DNA of 39,807 nucleotides, taken from the NCBI GenBank assembly GCA_937135955.1, contig CAKZOB010000092.1:1-39807 (forward strand), in the 5' to 3' direction. How positions within the stretch are numbered: position 1 is the stretch's first letter; every line of letters begins with the position of its first letter. Positions 15,532 to 23,424 of the stretch are shown here, piece after piece. The translations under genes were made by a program, and so were the position numbers. The notes beneath the pieces are model-generated. The model was given only the letters and a program-made list of their open reading frames with translations, was not told where the DNA came from and did no database searches. The stretch comes from an uncultured Anaerolineales bacterium (lineage in GTDB: Bacteria; Chloroflexota; Anaerolineae; Aggregatilineales; Aggregatilineaceae).

Positions 15532-15577
15532 CAATGAAGCGCCAGGGGGTAGTGCGCGCTACCCCCTGTTATTGTCA
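15529..15577 (+). promoter_or_regulatory. Strong intercistronic hairpin after the binding-protein gene
   Basis: An inner perfect 10-bp stem CAGGGGGTAG (15543-15552) / CTACCCCCTG (15559-15568) is nested in an outer 7-bp stem TGACAAT (15529-15535) / ATTGTCA (15571-15577). The outer arm includes the stop codon. T's follow only after an 18-base gap, so it may act as a partial terminator or a 3'-end stabiliser that raises binding-protein mRNA over permease mRNA, as known for malE-malF arrangements. Confidence 0.75.
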
Positions 15578-15607
15578 TCCATCCCTGTTTTTTTTTGAGG
15601 ACAAGCC

Positions 15608-16528
15608 ATGATTACAGCAGCCCATGTACGGGCGAGATGGCAGCGTGCCAACCGGCGAGGCGACCTGTCCGCGGCGATGATTGCGCTGGCCCCGGCGGTG
15701 GTGTTGTTTGCCCTCTTCAACGTCTACCCTCTGTTCTATTCCGGTTACCTCAGCCTGATGAACTGGGACGGCTTCAGCTCTCACAGAGAATACGTCGGCC
15801 TGAGCAACTACCGTGAACTTGTCGAGTCGCCGATGTTCCGCAATGCGCTGGGAGTCACGGTGAAGTACACGGCGGGGGTCACTGTCTTGGGGGTGGTGCT
15901 CAGTCTGATCATCGCTGTCCTATTGAACTCTGGTATCCGCGGCCAGAATCTGTACCGCCTGATCTACTTCCTGCCAGTAGTGACTTCCACTGTAGCCGCG
16001 GCGGTGGTGTGGCGTTACCTGATGAATCCCGGCAACGGCTATGCCGACGTGTTCCTGCGCAGCCTGGGAATTGCGCCCCCCTCCCCTTCCTGGCTGCGCA
16101 ACCCCACCTGGGCGCTGCGTGTGGTGATCCTGGTCGGCGTCTGGAAGCGGCTGGGATTCAACATCGTCATCTATCTGGCCGGCTTGCAGAACATCCCCAA
16201 AGACTACTACGAAGCGGCTACGGTGGATGGGGCGGGAGCCTGGGGACGCTTTCGCCATATCACTGTCCCGCTCATCGCGCCGATTACCTTGCTGCTGGTG
16301 ATCATGTCGGTGATTGACGCTTTTCTGATCTTTGATGTTGTCTACGTCATGACCGACGGCGGGCCGCTGGGGACGACCGAAGTGGTGGGGTTGCTGCTCT
16401 ACCGGCAGGCGTTTCGCTATTTCAACCTGGGAACGGCTTCGGCCATGGGCTGGGTGATTTTCGCCATCGTCTTCACGGCCACCCTGGTACAGTGGAAACT
16501 ATTCGGCACGCGCGAGGTGGGGGTATGA
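15608..16528 (+). CDS. Sugar ABC transporter permease, MalF/UgpA type
   Basis: 306 residues, six predicted membrane segments, with GAGG at 15597-15600 before the ATG. The cytoplasmic EAA loop, which docks to the ATPase, is clear: EAATVDGAGAWGRFRHITVP. The first segment (ALAPAVVLFALFNVYPLFYS) is the usual MalF/UgpA start. It pairs with the permease that follows, whose ATG overlaps this stop (ATGA). The ATPase subunit is not encoded in the operon, so a shared multi-sugar ATPase (MsmK/MalK type) elsewhere must be used. Confidence 0.93.
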   Translation: MITAAHVRARWQRANRRGDLSAAMIALAPAVVLFALFNVYPLFYSGYLSLMNWDGFSSHREYVGLSNYRELVESPMFRNALGVTVKYTAGVTVLGVVLSLIIAVLLNSGIRGQNLYRLIYFLPVVTSTVAAAVVWRYLMNPGNGYADVFLRSLGIAPPSPSWLRNPTWALRVVILVGVWKRLGFNIVIYLAGLQNIPKDYYEAATVDGAGAWGRFRHITVPLIAPITLLLVIMSVIDAFLIFDVVYVMTDGGPLGTTEVVGLLLYRQAFRYFNLGTASAMGWVIFAIVFTATLVQWKLFGTREVGV

Positions 16529-17391
16529 ATCTGGCAATTGCGCGCACTCGTGCGAATGTTTTATCCCTGAAAACCAGGCGCAGATGGGATAGGCTGGCGA
16601 TCCATCTCATTTTGCTGGCGGGTGCTCTGGTCATGGTGACCCCTTTTCTGTGGATGGTTACCCTTTCACTCAAGCCAGTCGAGTTGACTTACCAGCCGCC
16701 ACATCTATTACCCACGCGCTTTGAGTTTTCCAACTATACCAGGGCCTGGGAAGCCGCTCCTTTTGCCCGCTACTATCTCAACTCGATCGTCATGACCGGT
16801 GGCATCGTGGTAAGCCAAGTGTTTTTCTCGTCGCTGGCCGCTTACGCCTTTGCGCGGTTGCGGTTCCCTGGCCGCGATCTGTTGTTTCTGGTCTTTCTGG
16901 GGACGATGATGGTGCCTTTTCATGTCATCCTGATCCCCTCCTACCTGATCATCAACCGGTTAGGCTGGGTAGACTCATATGCGGCGCTGATTGTGCCGCG
17001 TATGGTCAGTGCCTTTGGCATCTTCTTGCTGCGGCAATACTACCAGGGCATTCCCCAGGAATTGGACGAAGCTGCCATGATTGATGGCCTGGGGCGGCTG
17101 GGCATTTGGTGGCGGATCATCGTTCCACTCTCCGCACCCGGTCTAGCCACACTGGGCATTTTCGCCTTCATGTTCGGCTGGAACGATTTCCTGTGGCCCC
17201 TGGTGGTGACCAACGATCCGGATATGCGCACGGTACAGCTCGGTCTGGCTATGTTCCAGGGACGCTATGGGACGCAGTGGACGGTCTTGATGGCGGGCAC
17301 TGTGACCGCCACCCTGCCTACCCTGGCGGTCTTTTTGCTGGGGCAGCGCTGGTTCATCCAGAGCATCGCTCAGACGGGAGTCAAAGGGTAA
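16525..17391 (+). CDS. Sugar ABC transporter permease, MalG/UgpE type
   Basis: 288 residues from the ATG at 16525, overlapping the previous stop. It opens with a basic N-terminus, then LILLAGALVMVTPFLWMVTL. The EAA motif reads DEAAMIDGLGRLGIWWRIIV, followed by the final transmembrane hairpin with the MalG-type FGWNDFLWPLVV. It forms the heterodimeric channel with the upstream permease. Its stop lies two bases before the next gene, so the operon is tightly packed. Confidence 0.94.
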   Translation: MNLAIARTRANVLSLKTRRRWDRLAIHLILLAGALVMVTPFLWMVTLSLKPVELTYQPPHLLPTRFEFSNYTRAWEAAPFARYYLNSIVMTGGIVVSQVFFSSLAAYAFARLRFPGRDLLFLVFLGTMMVPFHVILIPSYLIINRLGWVDSYAALIVPRMVSAFGIFLLRQYYQGIPQELDEAAMIDGLGRLGIWWRIIVPLSAPGLATLGIFAFMFGWNDFLWPLVVTNDPDMRTVQLGLAMFQGRYGTQWTVLMAGTVTATLPTLAVFLLGQRWFIQSIAQTGVKG

Positions 17392-17393
17392 CC

Positions 17394-18800
17394 ATGATGA
17401 TCGAGACCTGGGAAGCTCCCTCGTGGGTGCGTGACTGCGTTTTCTACCAGATTTTCCCAGAGCGGTTCTGTAACGGAGACCCGGCCAACGATCCGCCCGG
17501 CACGGTGCCCTGGGATAGTGTCCCCACACGCGATAATTTCTTTGGGGGTGACCTGGCCGGTATTCGGAGTAAGCTCGACTATCTGGAGCGGCTGGGTATC
17601 AGTGCGCTGTATCTGACTCCCTTCTTTAAAGCGTACACCAACCATCGCTACGACACTGCTGACTACCTGCAAGTTGACCCGGCCATGGGCACGCTAGACG
17701 ACTTTCGGGCGCTGGTGAACGCACTCCATCAGCGGGGAATACGCCTGATCCTGGATGCCGTTTTTAACCATTGTGGCGATGGCTTCTGGGCCTTTGAAGA
17801 TGTGCTGAGCAGGGGGGCTGTTTCGCCCTATGCAGACTGGTTCCTGGTCGATTCCTGGCCCCTGGTCAAGGAACCGCCTTCCTACCAGACCTGCGGTGGA
17901 GCCGCTTTCCTGCCCAAGCTGAACCATGCCAACCCGGCAGTGCGCGACTACCTGCTGAGCATCGCCCGCTACTGGCTTGCTCAGGGGGCCGATGGCTGGC
18001 GGCTTGATGTGCCCTGGAAAGTGCCCCTGGACTTCTGGCGCGCCTTCCGTCAGGAGGTGCTCAACACGAAGCCCGATGCCTACATCGTGGCCGAAGTCTG
18101 GCGGGCGGCAAGGCCCTGGCTGGCGGGAGATACAGTGCATGGCGTCATGAATTATCGCCTGCGCGACCTGATCCTGGATTTCTGCGCTTTCGACCATATG
18201 GACGCCGAGGATTTCGATTACGAACTGGCCCTGCTGCGCCAGGAGCACGGCGCGTCTGCTCCCTTTCACCTGACTTTGTTGGGCAGTCACGACACGCCGC
18301 GCATCCTGACGGTTTGCAGGGGTGAGCTGGAGCGTGTCAGGCTCGCGGTGATCTTCCAACTGACGTATATTGGAATCCCGATGGTTTATTACGGCGACGA
18401 AGTGGGCATGAGCGGGGACAATGACCCAGGGTGTCGCGGGGGCATGGTGTGGGACGAAGCCCGGTGGAACATGCCGCTGTTCGAACTATACCGGCGGCTC
18501 ATCGCGCTGCGTCGGGCGCATCCGGCCCTGACGCGCGGTGATTTTGTGCCCTTGCGGGTTTTCAACGCCGTGTACGCCTATCATCGTTCGTGGGAGGACG
18601 ATCATGTAGTCGTGGTGCTGAACCCGCGTCAGGCGCGGCGTGCTGTGCGCATTCCCTTACAGCGGGCCGTGCCGGTGGCGAGGGAGTGGCAAGACGTGCT
18701 GACCGGCTACCGTTTCGCTGTAGACTGCGGTAGCCTGGTGCTGGACTTGCCACAGTGTGGGGGATTAGTCCTGACACCTGTGCGGAACGCCGATGGCTAG
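17394..18800 (+). CDS. GH13 alpha-amylase family enzyme (cyclomaltodextrinase/neopullulanase-like)
   Basis: 468 residues from ATG 17394 (a second ATG follows directly). It has the (beta/alpha)8 GH13 fold with all four conserved regions: DAVFNH (region I), GWRLDVPWK with nucleophile Asp205 (II), IVAEVW with acid/base Glu234 (III) and GSHD with Asp300 (IV). The start (WVRDCVFYQIFPERFCNGDP) is like neopullulanase or cyclomaltodextrinase, but the N-terminal domain of those enzymes is absent, and no signal peptide is present. It probably hydrolyses imported malto-oligosaccharides in the cytoplasm. The C-terminal beta domain runs from about residue 385. The gene overlaps the repressor gene by 8 bases. 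Confidence 0.92.
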   Translation: MMIETWEAPSWVRDCVFYQIFPERFCNGDPANDPPGTVPWDSVPTRDNFFGGDLAGIRSKLDYLERLGISALYLTPFFKAYTNHRYDTADYLQVDPAMGTLDDFRALVNALHQRGIRLILDAVFNHCGDGFWAFEDVLSRGAVSPYADWFLVDSWPLVKEPPSYQTCGGAAFLPKLNHANPAVRDYLLSIARYWLAQGADGWRLDVPWKVPLDFWRAFRQEVLNTKPDAYIVAEVWRAARPWLAGDTVHGVMNYRLRDLILDFCAFDHMDAEDFDYELALLRQEHGASAPFHLTLLGSHDTPRILTVCRGELERVRLAVIFQLTYIGIPMVYYGDEVGMSGDNDPGCRGGMVWDEARWNMPLFELYRRLIALRRAHPALTRGDFVPLRVFNAVYAYHRSWEDDHVVVVLNPRQARRAVRIPLQRAVPVAREWQDVLTGYRFAVDCGSLVLDLPQCGGLVLTPVRNADG

Positions 18801-19833
18801 AGTCACCATCTCCGAAATTGCCAGGCGGGCGGGTGTCTCCAAGACGGCGGTGTCGTTTGCGTTCAACTACCCGGAGCGCCTGTCCGAAGAGACACTACAG
18901 CGCATCCTGGCCGTAGCCGAGGAGGTCGGCTATGCGCCCGATCCGGTGGCGAGCAACCTGAAAACCCGCCGTACGGGTTGCATCGGTATTCTGGTGCCAC
19001 AGCCAATCCCAATTATCACCCGCAATCCGCACACACTGGCGTTCATTGAGGGAGTAGGAGAAGTCTGTCACGAGAGCGGCCTGTCGTTGATGCTGGTGCC
19101 CCCGCTGAAAGGAAATTTGCGGCGCGCGATCTTGCGTGCTGCGGTTGACGGCTTTCTAACGCTGGGGTTGGAAACTTTCCGCGGAACAATGGTTGTGCTC
19201 CAGCAACGGGGCATTCCTTTCGTCATGGTAGACAGCGATCCCACGCCAGGCATTCCCTGCGTGAACATTGACGATGAGGCGGGCGCTTACGCGGCCATGT
19301 CCTATGTCTTGCGGGGAGGGCACAGACGGATTGCGATCTTCGGTATTCGCTCCGGGCATCATGGGGATTACCACAAGTACGCTGGTACATTACAGCGGCG
19401 CATTGCCGGCTATGCGCGTGCCCTGGCCGAATATGGCCTGTCGCTGGAGGACCCGGACGTGCGCCTGATTGAGTGCGAGTGTGATGCTGAAGGCGGCTAT
19501 AACGGCTTTCATACCATCTGGCACACCAGGTGGCAGCCGTCGGTGATTGTGACTATGGCTGATGTGATCGCGATCGGGGTGTTGCAGGCCGCGCGTGAAC
19601 TCAACCTGCGCGTCCCAGAAGAGCTCTCGTTGATCGGCTACGACGATATCGCGGTGAGCAGCCTCACCTGTCCTCCGCTCACTACTATCCGTCAACCTAC
19701 TGTAGAGAAAGGACGCACGGCAGCGCAGTTGCTGATTCGCTGGATCGAGAACGCTGACTTTGAAGCTGAGCATATCATCCTGCCGGTCGAACTGGTTGAG
19801 CGACAGTCGTTTGCCCCACCTGCTGACGGATAG
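18793..19833 (+). CDS. LacI-family transcriptional repressor
   Basis: 346 residues. The HTH occupies about residues 4-23 (VTISEIARRAGVSKTAVSFA), followed by the hinge helix (YAPDPVASNLKTRRTG) that inserts into the operator, and then the periplasmic-binding-protein-like sensor domain. The sensor shows the familiar GYDDIAVSSLTCPPLTTIRQP. It likely binds the palindrome at 14149-14169 and is released by an oligosaccharide. Being last in the operon it regulates, it would be autoregulated. The ATG overlaps the upstream stop. Confidence 0.95.
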   Translation: MARVTISEIARRAGVSKTAVSFAFNYPERLSEETLQRILAVAEEVGYAPDPVASNLKTRRTGCIGILVPQPIPIITRNPHTLAFIEGVGEVCHESGLSLMLVPPLKGNLRRAILRAAVDGFLTLGLETFRGTMVVLQQRGIPFVMVDSDPTPGIPCVNIDDEAGAYAAMSYVLRGGHRRIAIFGIRSGHHGDYHKYAGTLQRRIAGYARALAEYGLSLEDPDVRLIECECDAEGGYNGFHTIWHTRWQPSVIVTMADVIAIGVLQAARELNLRVPEELSLIGYDDIAVSSLTCPPLTTIRQPTVEKGRTAAQLLIRWIENADFEAEHIILPVELVERQSFAPPADG

Positions 19834-20095
19834 CGGCGATAGGGCGCAGGGCGCGGCCAGGGGCTGTATTCTCGTCTGTCTTTCCCTGTGGGTCTGACCT
19901 CAGAACAAATTGCCCGTTCGGGCGTAGGGGTTGGAGAGACACGATGGCTCTGATCCTCCAACTTCTTACGCACCTTTGCCAAACTTTTGACCCGATTCTT
20001 GCGTTGCGCTGATGTTGTTTTTATGTGATTGCTTGATCATAAGGGCGACACAGTTGGAAGGAAACAACTATGCTGGACGCGAGGAGGGATGAGAG

Positions 20096-20563
20096 ATGCG
20101 TAGCCTGATTCGCTGGAATCCACGTCGTGAGACTGCCCTGGCGGACCCGTTCCGCGTGATTGATGAGTGGTTCGAAGAACTGTGGCGCGGCTGGCCGTCG
20201 CTGTTCGATAGCGATACGCGCCGCCCGCTGCTGCGCCCGGCGATGGATGTGGTGGAGAACGACAAGGAAGTCGTCATCCGTATTGACCTGCCGGGCATGA
20301 AGCCGGAGGATGTCAAGATCGAGCTGGAAGACGACGTGATCACCATCAGCGGCGAGATGGGCGACACCATCGAGAAAGAGGGCGACCGCTATCACTACCG
20401 CGAGCGCAGCTATGGCGCGTTCCAGCGTAGCCTGCGTCTGCCCAACACGGTAGACAAGGAGAAGGTCGAAGCCTCCTTCGAGAATGGTGTGCTGAACATC
20501 ACGCTGCCCAAGCTGCCGCAGGCGCAGCCCAAGCAGATCACGGTCAAGGCGAGCAAGAAATAA
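20096..20563 (+). CDS. Small heat shock protein (Hsp20/alpha-crystallin)
   Basis: 155 residues, start preceded by GAGGAGG. The alpha-crystallin domain spans about residues 44-140: it opens with MDVVENDKEVVIRIDLPGMK, then DVITISGE and YGAFQRSLRLP, and ends FENGVLNITLPK. A C-terminal ITV supplies the I-x-I-type oligomerisation motif. It is an ATP-independent holdase for unfolding proteins, with DnaK/DnaJ/GrpE encoded a few kilobases away. The 262-base upstream gap shows no CIRCE and no clear sigma-32 element; a small hairpin GCCCGTTCGGGC lies at 19912-19923. Confidence 0.96.
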   Translation: MRSLIRWNPRRETALADPFRVIDEWFEELWRGWPSLFDSDTRRPLLRPAMDVVENDKEVVIRIDLPGMKPEDVKIELEDDVITISGEMGDTIEKEGDRYHYRERSYGAFQRSLRLPNTVDKEKVEASFENGVLNITLPKLPQAQPKQITVKASKK

Positions 20564-20586
20564 GCCACGCCAGGCAGAAGTTGCCA

Positions 20587-20628
20587 ACAAACCGCCAGGG
20601 ACATGCCAGGCCCTGGCGGTTTGTGTTC
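20587..20628. terminator. Bidirectional intrinsic terminator between hsp20 and cysE
   Basis: A perfect 14-bp stem: ACAAACCGCCAGGG (20587-20600) with CCCTGGCGGTTTGT (20611-20624). It has A's at the left end and T's at the right, between convergent genes. Confidence 0.88.
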
Positions 20629-20630
20629 GC

Positions 20631-21350
20631 TCAGATGGTGTAGTCCATCACATAGAGGTCGTAGGTGTCGGCCTGGATGCTCGCTGTATCGTCGTCGTCG
20701 CGGCGAGCGTGGCCGTTCTGGTGAATGGCGCGCTCTACTTCGTCCAGGCGGGCCAGGATGCGGTCGAGCCGTTCGGCGACCACATCGGGCAGCACGTCAT
20801 GGCGAAGGTCGGGCCGGTGCGCCGACGGCTCCGGCTCCTGGCGTTTGACCGGCTTGCCGGGAATGCCTACCACGACCATATCTGGCTCGACATCTTTGAC
20901 GACCACTGCGTTTGCTCCTATGCGTGAATTCCTGCCCACTGTGATAGCTCCCAACACCTTTGCTCCAGCGCCAATGACGACGCCGTCTTCGATGGTCGGA
21001 TGGCGTTTGCCTGGCTCCAGGCTGACCCCGCCCAGCGTCACGCCGTGATAGAGCGTGACGTCCGCGCCGATCTCGGCGGTCTCGCCAATGACCACGCCCA
21101 TGCCGTGATCAATGAAGCAACGCGGGCCGATGCGCGCTGCCGGGTGAATCTCGATGCCGGTGAGGAAGCGCGCGGCGTGCGAGATCAGGCGGGCCAGCAA
21201 CTTGAGGCGCATATTCCATAGACGGTGCGCGATCCGGTGCAGCCAGATGGCATGAAGCCCCGGATAGCAGACGAGTACCTCCAGCCAGTGCCGGGCAGCG
21301 GGATCGCGCTCCAGGACGCATTGAATATCCTCGCGGATGGTCTTCAACAT
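20631..21350 (-). CDS. cysE: Serine O-acetyltransferase
   Basis: 239 residues with GGGAGGAG 8 bases before the ATG. It transfers acetyl from acetyl-CoA to L-serine, making O-acetylserine for CysK. The N-terminal helical part ([22 protein letters not shown]) is followed by hexapeptide-repeat left-handed beta-helix sequence with [17 protein letters not shown], which holds the catalytic His, and TLGG...[22 protein letters not shown]-terminal extension of about 60 residues ends in DYTI. The terminal Ile is what inserts into the CysK active site in known cysteine synthase complexes, so complex formation is plausible. It lies 42 bases after cysK in the same operon. Confidence 0.96.
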   Translation of the reverse strand: MLKTIREDIQCVLERDPAARHWLEVLVCYPGLHAIWLHRIAHRLWNMRLKLLARLISHAARFLTGIEIHPAARIGPRCFIDHGMGVVIGETAEIGADVTLYHGVTLGGVSLEPGKRHPTIEDGVVIGAGAKVLGAITVGRNSRIGANAVVVKDVEPDMVVVGIPGKPVKRQEPEPSAHRPDLRHDVLPDVVAERLDRILARLDEVERAIHQNGHARRDDDDTASIQADTYDLYVMDYTI

Positions 21351-21392
21351 GGTGATGCTCCTCCCACTCGCTTCCCGGCGAGGTGCAGACTG

Positions 21393-22349
21393 TCAGTCGC
21401 CCAGATCGTCGAACAGGGGGGTCGAGAGATAGCGCTCGCCCCACGAAGGGATGATCACTACGATTAGCTTGCCGGCATTTTCCGGACGGTGAGCAACCTG
21501 CAGAGCAGCCCACGTCGCCGCGCCGGACGAGATGCCCACCAGCAAGCCCTCCTCGGTGGCCATGCGCCGCGCGGTGGCGAAGGCGTCTGGCCCGGTGACA
21601 GTGATGATCTCGTCGTAAATCTTTGTGTTGAGCACGTCCGGCACGAAGCCCGCGCCGATGCCCTGGATAGGGTGGGGGCCTTTCTGCCCGCCGGAGAGCA
21701 CCGGTGAGTCGGCGGGTTCTACGGCGACGATGTGCACGTCTGGCTTGCGCGCCTTGAGCACTTCGCCCACGCCGGTGATGGTGCCGCCGGTGCCGATGCC
21801 CGCGACGAAGATATCTATCTGGCCCGCTGTGTCGCGCCAGATTTCCTCAGCGGTGGTGCGGCGGTGCACTTCGGGGTTGGCCGGGTTCATAAATTGCTGC
21901 GGGATGAAGGAGTCGGGGTTCTCGGCGGCGATGCGATTGGCCGCCTCGATCGCGCCGGCCATGCCCTTCTCGCCAGGGGTCAGCACCAGCTCTGCGCCGA
22001 AGGCGCGCAGCACCTTGCGCCGTTCTTTGCTCACCGTCTCCGGCATGGTGACGATCAGGCGGTAGCCGCGCTGCGCGCAGACCATCGCCAGGGCGATGCC
22101 GGTGTTGCCGCTGGTTGGCTCGATGATGAGGGTGTTGGGGCCAATGCGCCCGTCGCGCTCGGCGGCTTCGATCATGGCTAGGCCGATGCGGTCCTTGACG
22201 CTCTTGGCCGGGTTGTAGTATTCCAGCTTGGCGACTACGGTTGCTTTGGCGTCGCCGACGATGCGGTTGAGGCGCACCAGGGGCGTATTGCCCACCAGTT
22301 GCGTCACATCTTCCGCGATATTCATTTTCTGGTTCTGGGCGATGGTCAT
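21393..22349 (-). CDS. cysK: Cysteine synthase (O-acetylserine sulfhydrylase)
   Basis: 318 residues, a PLP fold-type II enzyme that makes cysteine from O-acetylserine and sulfide. The PLP lysine is in [11 protein letters not shown], the substrate loop is [10 protein letters not shown], and the phosphate-binding loop is [20 protein letters not shown] and [10 protein letters not shown] occur near the C-terminus. The ATG at 22349 follows AAGGAGCG. Upstream are a leader with a Cys-rich short ORF and an intrinsic terminator, then a consensus-like promoter. This predicts that transcription into cysK-cysE continues only when the leader senses limiting cysteine. Confidence 0.97.
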   Translation of the reverse strand: MTIAQNQKMNIAEDVTQLVGNTPLVRLNRIVGDAKATVVAKLEYYNPAKSVKDRIGLAMIEAAERDGRIGPNTLIIEPTSGNTGIALAMVCAQRGYRLIVTMPETVSKERRKVLRAFGAELVLTPGEKGMAGAIEAANRIAAENPDSFIPQQFMNPANPEVHRRTTAEEIWRDTAGQIDIFVAGIGTGGTITGVGEVLKARKPDVHIVAVEPADSPVLSGGQKGPHPIQGIGAGFVPDVLNTKIYDEIITVTGPDAFATARRMATEEGLLVGISSGAATWAALQVAHRPENAGKLIVVIIPSWGERYLSTPLFDDLGD

Positions 22350-22393
22350 CAGCTACGCTCCTTATGATGACTGGCTACCGTGCCAAAGATGCA

Positions 22394-22427
22394 CAAAAAA
22401 ATCGGTCACGCTTGTTGCGTGACCGAT
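22394..22427 (-). terminator. Attenuator terminator in the cysK leader
   Basis: On the minus strand, a perfect 11-bp stem ATCGGTCACGC / GCGTGACCGAT with a 5-base loop is followed by seven T's (complement of 22395-22401). It lies between the promoter and cysK, ending 45 bases before the start codon, so it would stop transcription before the gene unless prevented. Its 5' arm contains GTCACGC, which could instead pair (7 bp, one wobble) with GCGTGGC in codons 23-26 of the leader ORF: a possible antiterminator. Confidence 0.85.
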
Positions 22428-22455
22428 CGCGATACCCCTGTCTGGTGGATACGAC

Positions 22456-22542
22456 TCAGGCCATAGCGCCACGCCACAAGCGTTGCCTGTGAGAGTTCAG
22501 ACAGATACAAGCGCAGGCCTGCAGACGTGCAACGGTGATCAT
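22456..22542 (-). CDS. Cys-rich leader peptide of the cysK-cysE operon
   Basis: A 28-codon ORF lying wholly within the predicted leader RNA. Codons 10, 12 and 14 are Cys (segment LQACACICLNSHRQRL), an extreme density for a random 28-codon frame. A GAGGG lies 13 bases before the ATG, slightly far. Downstream of the Cys codons come a segment able to pair with the terminator arm, and then the terminator itself. By analogy with trp, his and related attenuators, and with the polycysteine leader ORFs known from mycobacteria, stalling at Cys codons when charged Cys-tRNA is scarce would favour the antiterminator and switch on cysK-cysE. The role is inferred; the parts are visible. Confidence 0.75.
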   Translation of the reverse strand: MITVARLQACACICLNSHRQRLWRGAMA

Positions 22543-22590
22543 GGCCGGTGAAAAACCCTCAACACCCGATCTATTCGGATAACTGTCATG

Positions 22591-22619
22591 ATTATAAGAG
22601 ATATGGCGAGACTTGCCAA
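22591..22619 (-). promoter_or_regulatory. Consensus-like promoter of the cysK-cysE operon
   Basis: On the minus strand TTGGCA (22614-22619), 17-base spacer, TATAAT (22591-22596, perfect). The start would be near 22584, giving a leader of about 235 bases before cysK, of which the last third holds the attenuator. Confidence 0.85.
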
Positions 22620-22694
22620 GCGGTCTTTTGGTCAAAAACGCCCAAAGGATGCGCATAGAGGTTTGTCAGCAATTGGCTTGACGCGGGGGCATTG

Positions 22695-22754
22695 ACCTCA
22701 CCGCCGCCCGGCGCTGGCGCGCCTCGCCGAGCGAAGCGAGGCTGGGGGTGAGGT
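22695..22754. repeat. Short family-A-like palindromic repeat
   Basis: Terminal ACCTCACC (22695-22702) and GGTGAGGT (22747-22754) form perfect inverted repeats around an inner CCTCGC/GCGAGG hairpin. The start TTGACCTCACC is also found at the very end of the window. It lies between the divergent cysK and crcB promoters. Confidence 0.55.
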
Positions 22755-22805
22755 AAAGCGGCAAGCGGTTTGAAGCAATCGCCCTTTGTTCGCACCCAAC
22801 ATTGT

Positions 22806-22834
22806 TTGACAACCGCGCCGATCTCCGCTAAAAC
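22806..22834 (+). promoter_or_regulatory. Promoter of the fluoride-resistance operon
   Basis: TTGACA (22806-22811), 17-base spacer, TAAAAC (22829-22834). Transcription would begin near 22841, just ahead of the fluoride riboswitch. Confidence 0.75.
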
Positions 22835-22858
22835 TTCATCGGTCGGGCCTCGTGGCCC

Positions 22859-22958
22859 GCAGCGATGAGGCTCGCTGGGCCAGCAACCCCTGCTGGCCGA
22901 AATGTCCCTGGCTGACTGATAGCCTCTACCCGTGCGCACACGCGGTAGGGGCTTTTTG
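22859..22958 (+). ncRNA. Fluoride riboswitch (crcB motif) with terminator expression platform
   Basis: The aptamer hallmarks are present: GCGATGAGGCTCGC (22863-22876) at the 5' side and CTGATAGCCTCTAC (22916-22929) at the 3' side, as in crcB-motif RNAs. GAGGCT can pair with AGCCTC, the long-range helix of the fold. A variable hairpin GGGCCAGCA/TGCTGGCC lies between. The 3' strand AGCCTCTACC (22921-22930) is also the 5' arm of a terminator with GGTAGGGGCT (22944-22953), followed by TTTTT. Fluoride binding would hold the strand in the aptamer and allow read-through into crcB. The 3' neighbour, a CrcB exporter, confirms the call. Confidence 0.92.
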
Positions 22959-23019
22959 TGTGTGGACGGGCGACATTGGATCGCGGCATGTTCTGGCGTA
23001 TGATGAGTGAGAGAAGCGC

Positions 23020-23409
23020 GTGACGGGCAGACACTTCGAAACCCTGTTGCTCATTGGCCTGGGCGGTTTTGCGGGCGCGAACCTGCGCTATTGGGTCGGC
23101 GGCTGGGTGGCGGGGCGACTGGGGGCGCTCTTCCCATGGGGCACGCTGGTGATCAACGTCAGCGGCTCGTTGCTGCTGGCCGTGTTCCTGGGATGGTCGG
23201 CGCAGCAGATCAGCATAGACCCGCGCGTCCGTATGCTGGTCGCCGTCGGCTTTTTCGGGGCGTACACCACCTTTTCGACCTATGCCAACGAGAGCATGTT
23301 CATGCTGGAATCCGGCGACTGGCTGGGCGCGCTGAGCAACATCCTGGGCACCAACCTGTTATGCCTGGCCGGTGCGTTCATTGGCCTGGCCATAGGCCGG
23401 CAATTGTAG
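23020..23409 (+). CDS. crcB: Fluoride ion channel/exporter CrcB (Fluc)
   Basis: 129 residues from a GTG at 23020; an upstream ATG frame closes at once. Four hydrophobic segments. Family signatures: GGFAGANLRYWVG near the N-terminus, WGTLVINVSGSLLLAVFLG with the conserved Asn, and GFFGAYTTFSTYANE, which contains the Phe/Thr/Ser pore residues and central Na+-site region. Fluc proteins act as antiparallel dimers exporting fluoride. Control by the fluoride riboswitch 60 bases upstream fits. The gene for a DUF190-CBS protein follows after 15 bases and is likely cotranscribed. Confidence 0.96.
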   Translation: MTGRHFETLLLIGLGGFAGANLRYWVGGWVAGRLGALFPWGTLVINVSGSLLLAVFLGWSAQQISIDPRVRMLVAVGFFGAYTTFSTYANESMFMLESGDWLGALSNILGTNLLCLAGAFIGLAIGRQL

Positions 23410-23424
23410 ACGAGGGAGTATCTC

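Noticed and set aside
19834-20095. Heat-shock promoter or RNA thermometer before hsp20
   Set aside because: No CIRCE, no sigma-32-like boxes and no ROSE-type structure could be recognised by eye; the ribosome site GAGGAGG is not in an obvious hairpin.
22350-22600. A SAM or other metabolite riboswitch before cysK
   Set aside because: No conserved riboswitch core is recognisable, while the Cys-rich ORF and terminator explain the leader.
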